Assembly: GCA_039812705.1 (NCBI GenBank)
Contig: JBDIBA010000052.1
Span: 1-6,944 of the forward strand
DNA from: JBDIBA01 sp039812705
GTDB lineage: Bacteria; Actinomycetota; Acidimicrobiia; Acidimicrobiales; JBBSGY01
DNA: 6,944 nucleotides
Direction of reading: 5' to 3'
How positions within the stretch are numbered: position 1 is the stretch's first letter; every line of letters starts with the position of its first letter. A model generated the notes under the pieces. It ran no database searches, was not told the origin of the DNA, and saw nothing but the letters and a program-made list of their open reading frames with translations. Positions 6,483 to 6,944 of the stretch are shown here, piece after piece. Position numbers and translations under genes: made by a program.

Positions 6483-6908
6483 ATGCCAGAAGATGTCGCG
6501 AAGTTCGAATTCTTGACCGAGCAATGGATTGCCAAGACCGACGAAGTTCGCGCCGAATTCCGACAGCACCATGGCGCTCTCGAGCTCAAGCGAATGACCA
6601 TCAACCTGGTTGTCACTGACTGCCCTTTCGAGGACCGCCCGACCGTCGATGCAAACCTCGACTCTACAACCGGCGAACCCATAATCCGCCTGGGCCACCT
6701 GCCAAAGGCTGACTTCAAGATCACGACTTCGTACGACATCGCGAAGTCAATCTTTGTCGACGGTCAAGTGAGCCGCGCCATGGAAGCGGTTCAGCTGGGT
6801 CGCATCAAGATCGACGGGTCGATGCTCAAAATGATGGGCCTCGCCGCGCTTGCCACGGACAAGGACGGCCAGGCCCTGGCCAAACAAATCCGAACCATCA
6901 CCGCCTAA
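6483..6908 (+). CDS. SCP2 sterol-binding-domain protein
   Basis: The 141 residues resemble a stand-alone SCP2 domain, a small fold with a hydrophobic tunnel that binds lipids or fatty-acyl chains and is common in Actinobacteria. Visible features are an N-terminal helix (7-29), the strand MTINLVVTDCPF (38-49), strands around 64-82 ending in ADFKITTSYD, a helix from 84, and the C-terminal pattern VQLGRIKIDGSMLKMM (103-118), which is the best marker. It is soluble, without a signal peptide. The start is uncertain. The ATG at 6483 is 7 nt after a TATGGT box, while an ATG at 6471 follows GGGAGA closely and would add four residues. A still earlier ATG at 6393 would run into the divergent hydrolase gene. 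The role is probably lipid binding or transfer; the ligand cannot be read from sequence. Confidence 0.85.
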   Translation: MPEDVAKFEFLTEQWIAKTDEVRAEFRQHHGALELKRMTINLVVTDCPFEDRPTVDANLDSTTGEPIIRLGHLPKADFKITTSYDIAKSIFVDGQVSRAMEAVQLGRIKIDGSMLKMMGLAALATDKDGQALAKQIRTITA

Positions 6909-6918
6909 CCCACCCTCG

Positions 6919-6941
6919 GCGCCGCGCGCTGTGTGCGGCGC
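6919..6941 (+). terminator. GC-rich hairpin after the SCP2 gene
   Basis: GCGCCGC at 6919-6925 pairs with GCGGCGC at 6935-6941 around a 9-nt loop, beginning 11 nt after the TAA stop. The window ends 3 bases later, so a T-run cannot be checked, and other pairings are possible in this GC-repetitive stretch. Confidence 0.45.
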
Positions 6942-6944
6942 GCG

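Overview
The window comes from a bacterial chromosome and looks like ordinary core-genome sequence with two unrecognised genes in the middle. Base composition by eye is slightly above half G+C. Three traits suggest a lineage of Actinobacteria, perhaps of the Acidimicrobiia type: an SCP2-type lipid-binding gene, GTG starts, and several start codons that lie only 5-7 nt after a TANNNT -10 box, as in leaderless transcripts. The phylum is an inference. No rRNA, tRNA, insertion sequence, CRISPR array or phage gene was seen.

Layout from left to right. Bases 1-629 (+) hold the 3' part of a gene for a membrane protein with a soluble N-terminal stretch and about four membrane helices; its 5' end lies outside the window. 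It converges on gatB, and a 36-base hairpin at 638-673 sits between the two stops. From 5594 down to 671 all five genes are on the minus strand. In transcription order they are an unknown 430-residue protein, an unknown 141-residue protein 3 nt downstream, then gatC, gatA and gatB. gatC/gatA and gatA/gatB each share an ATGA overlap. Upstream of these, also on the minus strand, is an Est30-like alpha/beta hydrolase (6443-5679). It is divergent from a small SCP2-domain protein (6483-6908, +), whose promoter region overlaps that of the hydrolase. A GC-rich hairpin follows the SCP2 gene and is cut by the window end.

How the genes work together. GatC, GatA and GatB form the amidotransferase that converts Glu-tRNA(Gln) (and, in many bacteria, Asp-tRNA(Asn)) to the correctly charged amide form. 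The 4-nt overlaps suggest coupled translation of the three subunits. The two genes just upstream are packed as one unit and point into gatC, but nothing in their sequence ties them to tRNA charging. The hydrolase and the SCP2 protein may share a role in lipid or ester metabolism; only their divergent placement and families suggest this.

The most interesting observations are the unknown pair upstream of gatCAB and a consistent initiation pattern. Genes that could begin a transcript carry a -10 box placed for leaderless initiation and no convincing Shine-Dalgarno sequence, while genes inside transcripts carry clear ones. No strong evidence was found for a wholly new multi-gene system.
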